Shown: positions 39,913 through 39,920 of the stretch, one piece after another
Numbering within the stretch: position 1 is the stretch's first letter
How the letters are laid out: each line of letters begins with the position of its first letter
DNA from: Nocardia amamiensis NBRC 102102
GTDB taxonomy: Bacteria; Actinomycetota; Actinomycetes; Mycobacteriales; Mycobacteriaceae
Direction of reading: 5' to 3'
Length of the DNA: 39,920 nt
Assembly: GCF_001612745.1 (NCBI RefSeq)
Contig: NZ_BDBA01000011.1
Span: 1-39,920 of the forward strand
Program-made: the position numbers and the translations under genes
Notes under the pieces: model-generated
Seen by the model: only the letters and a program-made list of their open reading frames with translations
Databases searched by the model: none
What the model was told of the DNA's origin: nothing

Positions 39913-39920
39913 GGCGTACC

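Noticed and set aside
1..39920. tRNA, rRNA, insertion sequence, replication origin or biosynthetic gene cluster
   Set aside because: I looked on both strands and saw no cloverleaf-forming sequence, rRNA motif, transposase, DnaA-box cluster, or PKS/NRPS domain.

Overview
This window is GC-rich actinobacterial chromosome from a mycolic-acid-containing relative of Mycobacterium, most likely Nocardia (Rhodococcus is the main alternative). The evidence is the mycothiol gene mshA, a senX3-regX3 pair, the mycobacterial-type ribosomal protein bS22, several actinobacterial DUF proteins, and a gene order that, from memory, follows M. tuberculosis Rv0476 to Rv0511 in reverse. Here a rex gene heads the hem operon, as in Streptomyces. 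I see no tRNA, rRNA, CRISPR array, insertion sequence or prophage.

Layout. 1-1031: the 3' part of a Sel1/TPR-type repeat protein and a small conserved-looking protein on the plus strand, ending at a hairpin shared with the convergent hem operon. 1180-6362: rex, hemA, hemC and hemD on the minus strand, behind a near-perfect Rex operator. The rex/hemA and hemC/hemD spacers are each filled exactly by a 22-23 codon mini-ORF joined to both neighbours by ATGA overlaps. 6424-10247: glutaredoxin, SerB-like phosphatase, acyltransferase, epimerase-like protein and bS22. 10473-16494: excisionase-type HTH protein, proC, thioesterase, TIM-barrel isomerase, a proline-rich membrane protein and exopolyphosphatase. 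16560-19874: a cysteine-cluster protein, a small secreted protein, and senX3-regX3, which overlap directly.

19875-23675: about 3.8 kb separates senX3 from gpm, which are adjacent in M. tuberculosis. It holds a divergent HxlR regulator/NADP reductase pair and a secreted S15-type hydrolase with a TetR-like operator. 23676-28315: gpmA, a ROK kinase, a YbjN-like protein overlapping mshA, mshA itself with a CRP/GlxR-type site, and an alpha/beta hydrolase. 28387-35671: a cell-envelope neighbourhood with an SDR, mscL, an L,D-transpeptidase lipoprotein, murB, two tandem DUF2505 proteins followed by an overlapping methyltransferase, an orphan AbiEi-type protein and a DUF2993/LmeA-like protein. 35744-39920: deoC, a GNAT acetyltransferase with a short leader ORF, an RHH antitoxin whose PIN toxin is reduced to its first 12 codons, purU, an alpha/beta hydrolase with a 21-bp operator-like palindrome, and a DUF2516 membrane protein.

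Two themes run through the window. Heme supply appears tied to NADH/NAD+ redox state through Rex and to tight translational coupling. About a dozen genes have a TANNNT -10 box 6-8 nt before the start codon, which predicts leaderless transcription. The most unusual items are the mini-ORF bridges of the rex-hem operon, the decayed toxin partner, the leaderless 12-codon ORF ahead of the acetyltransferase, and the operator palindromes at 23377 and 39537.
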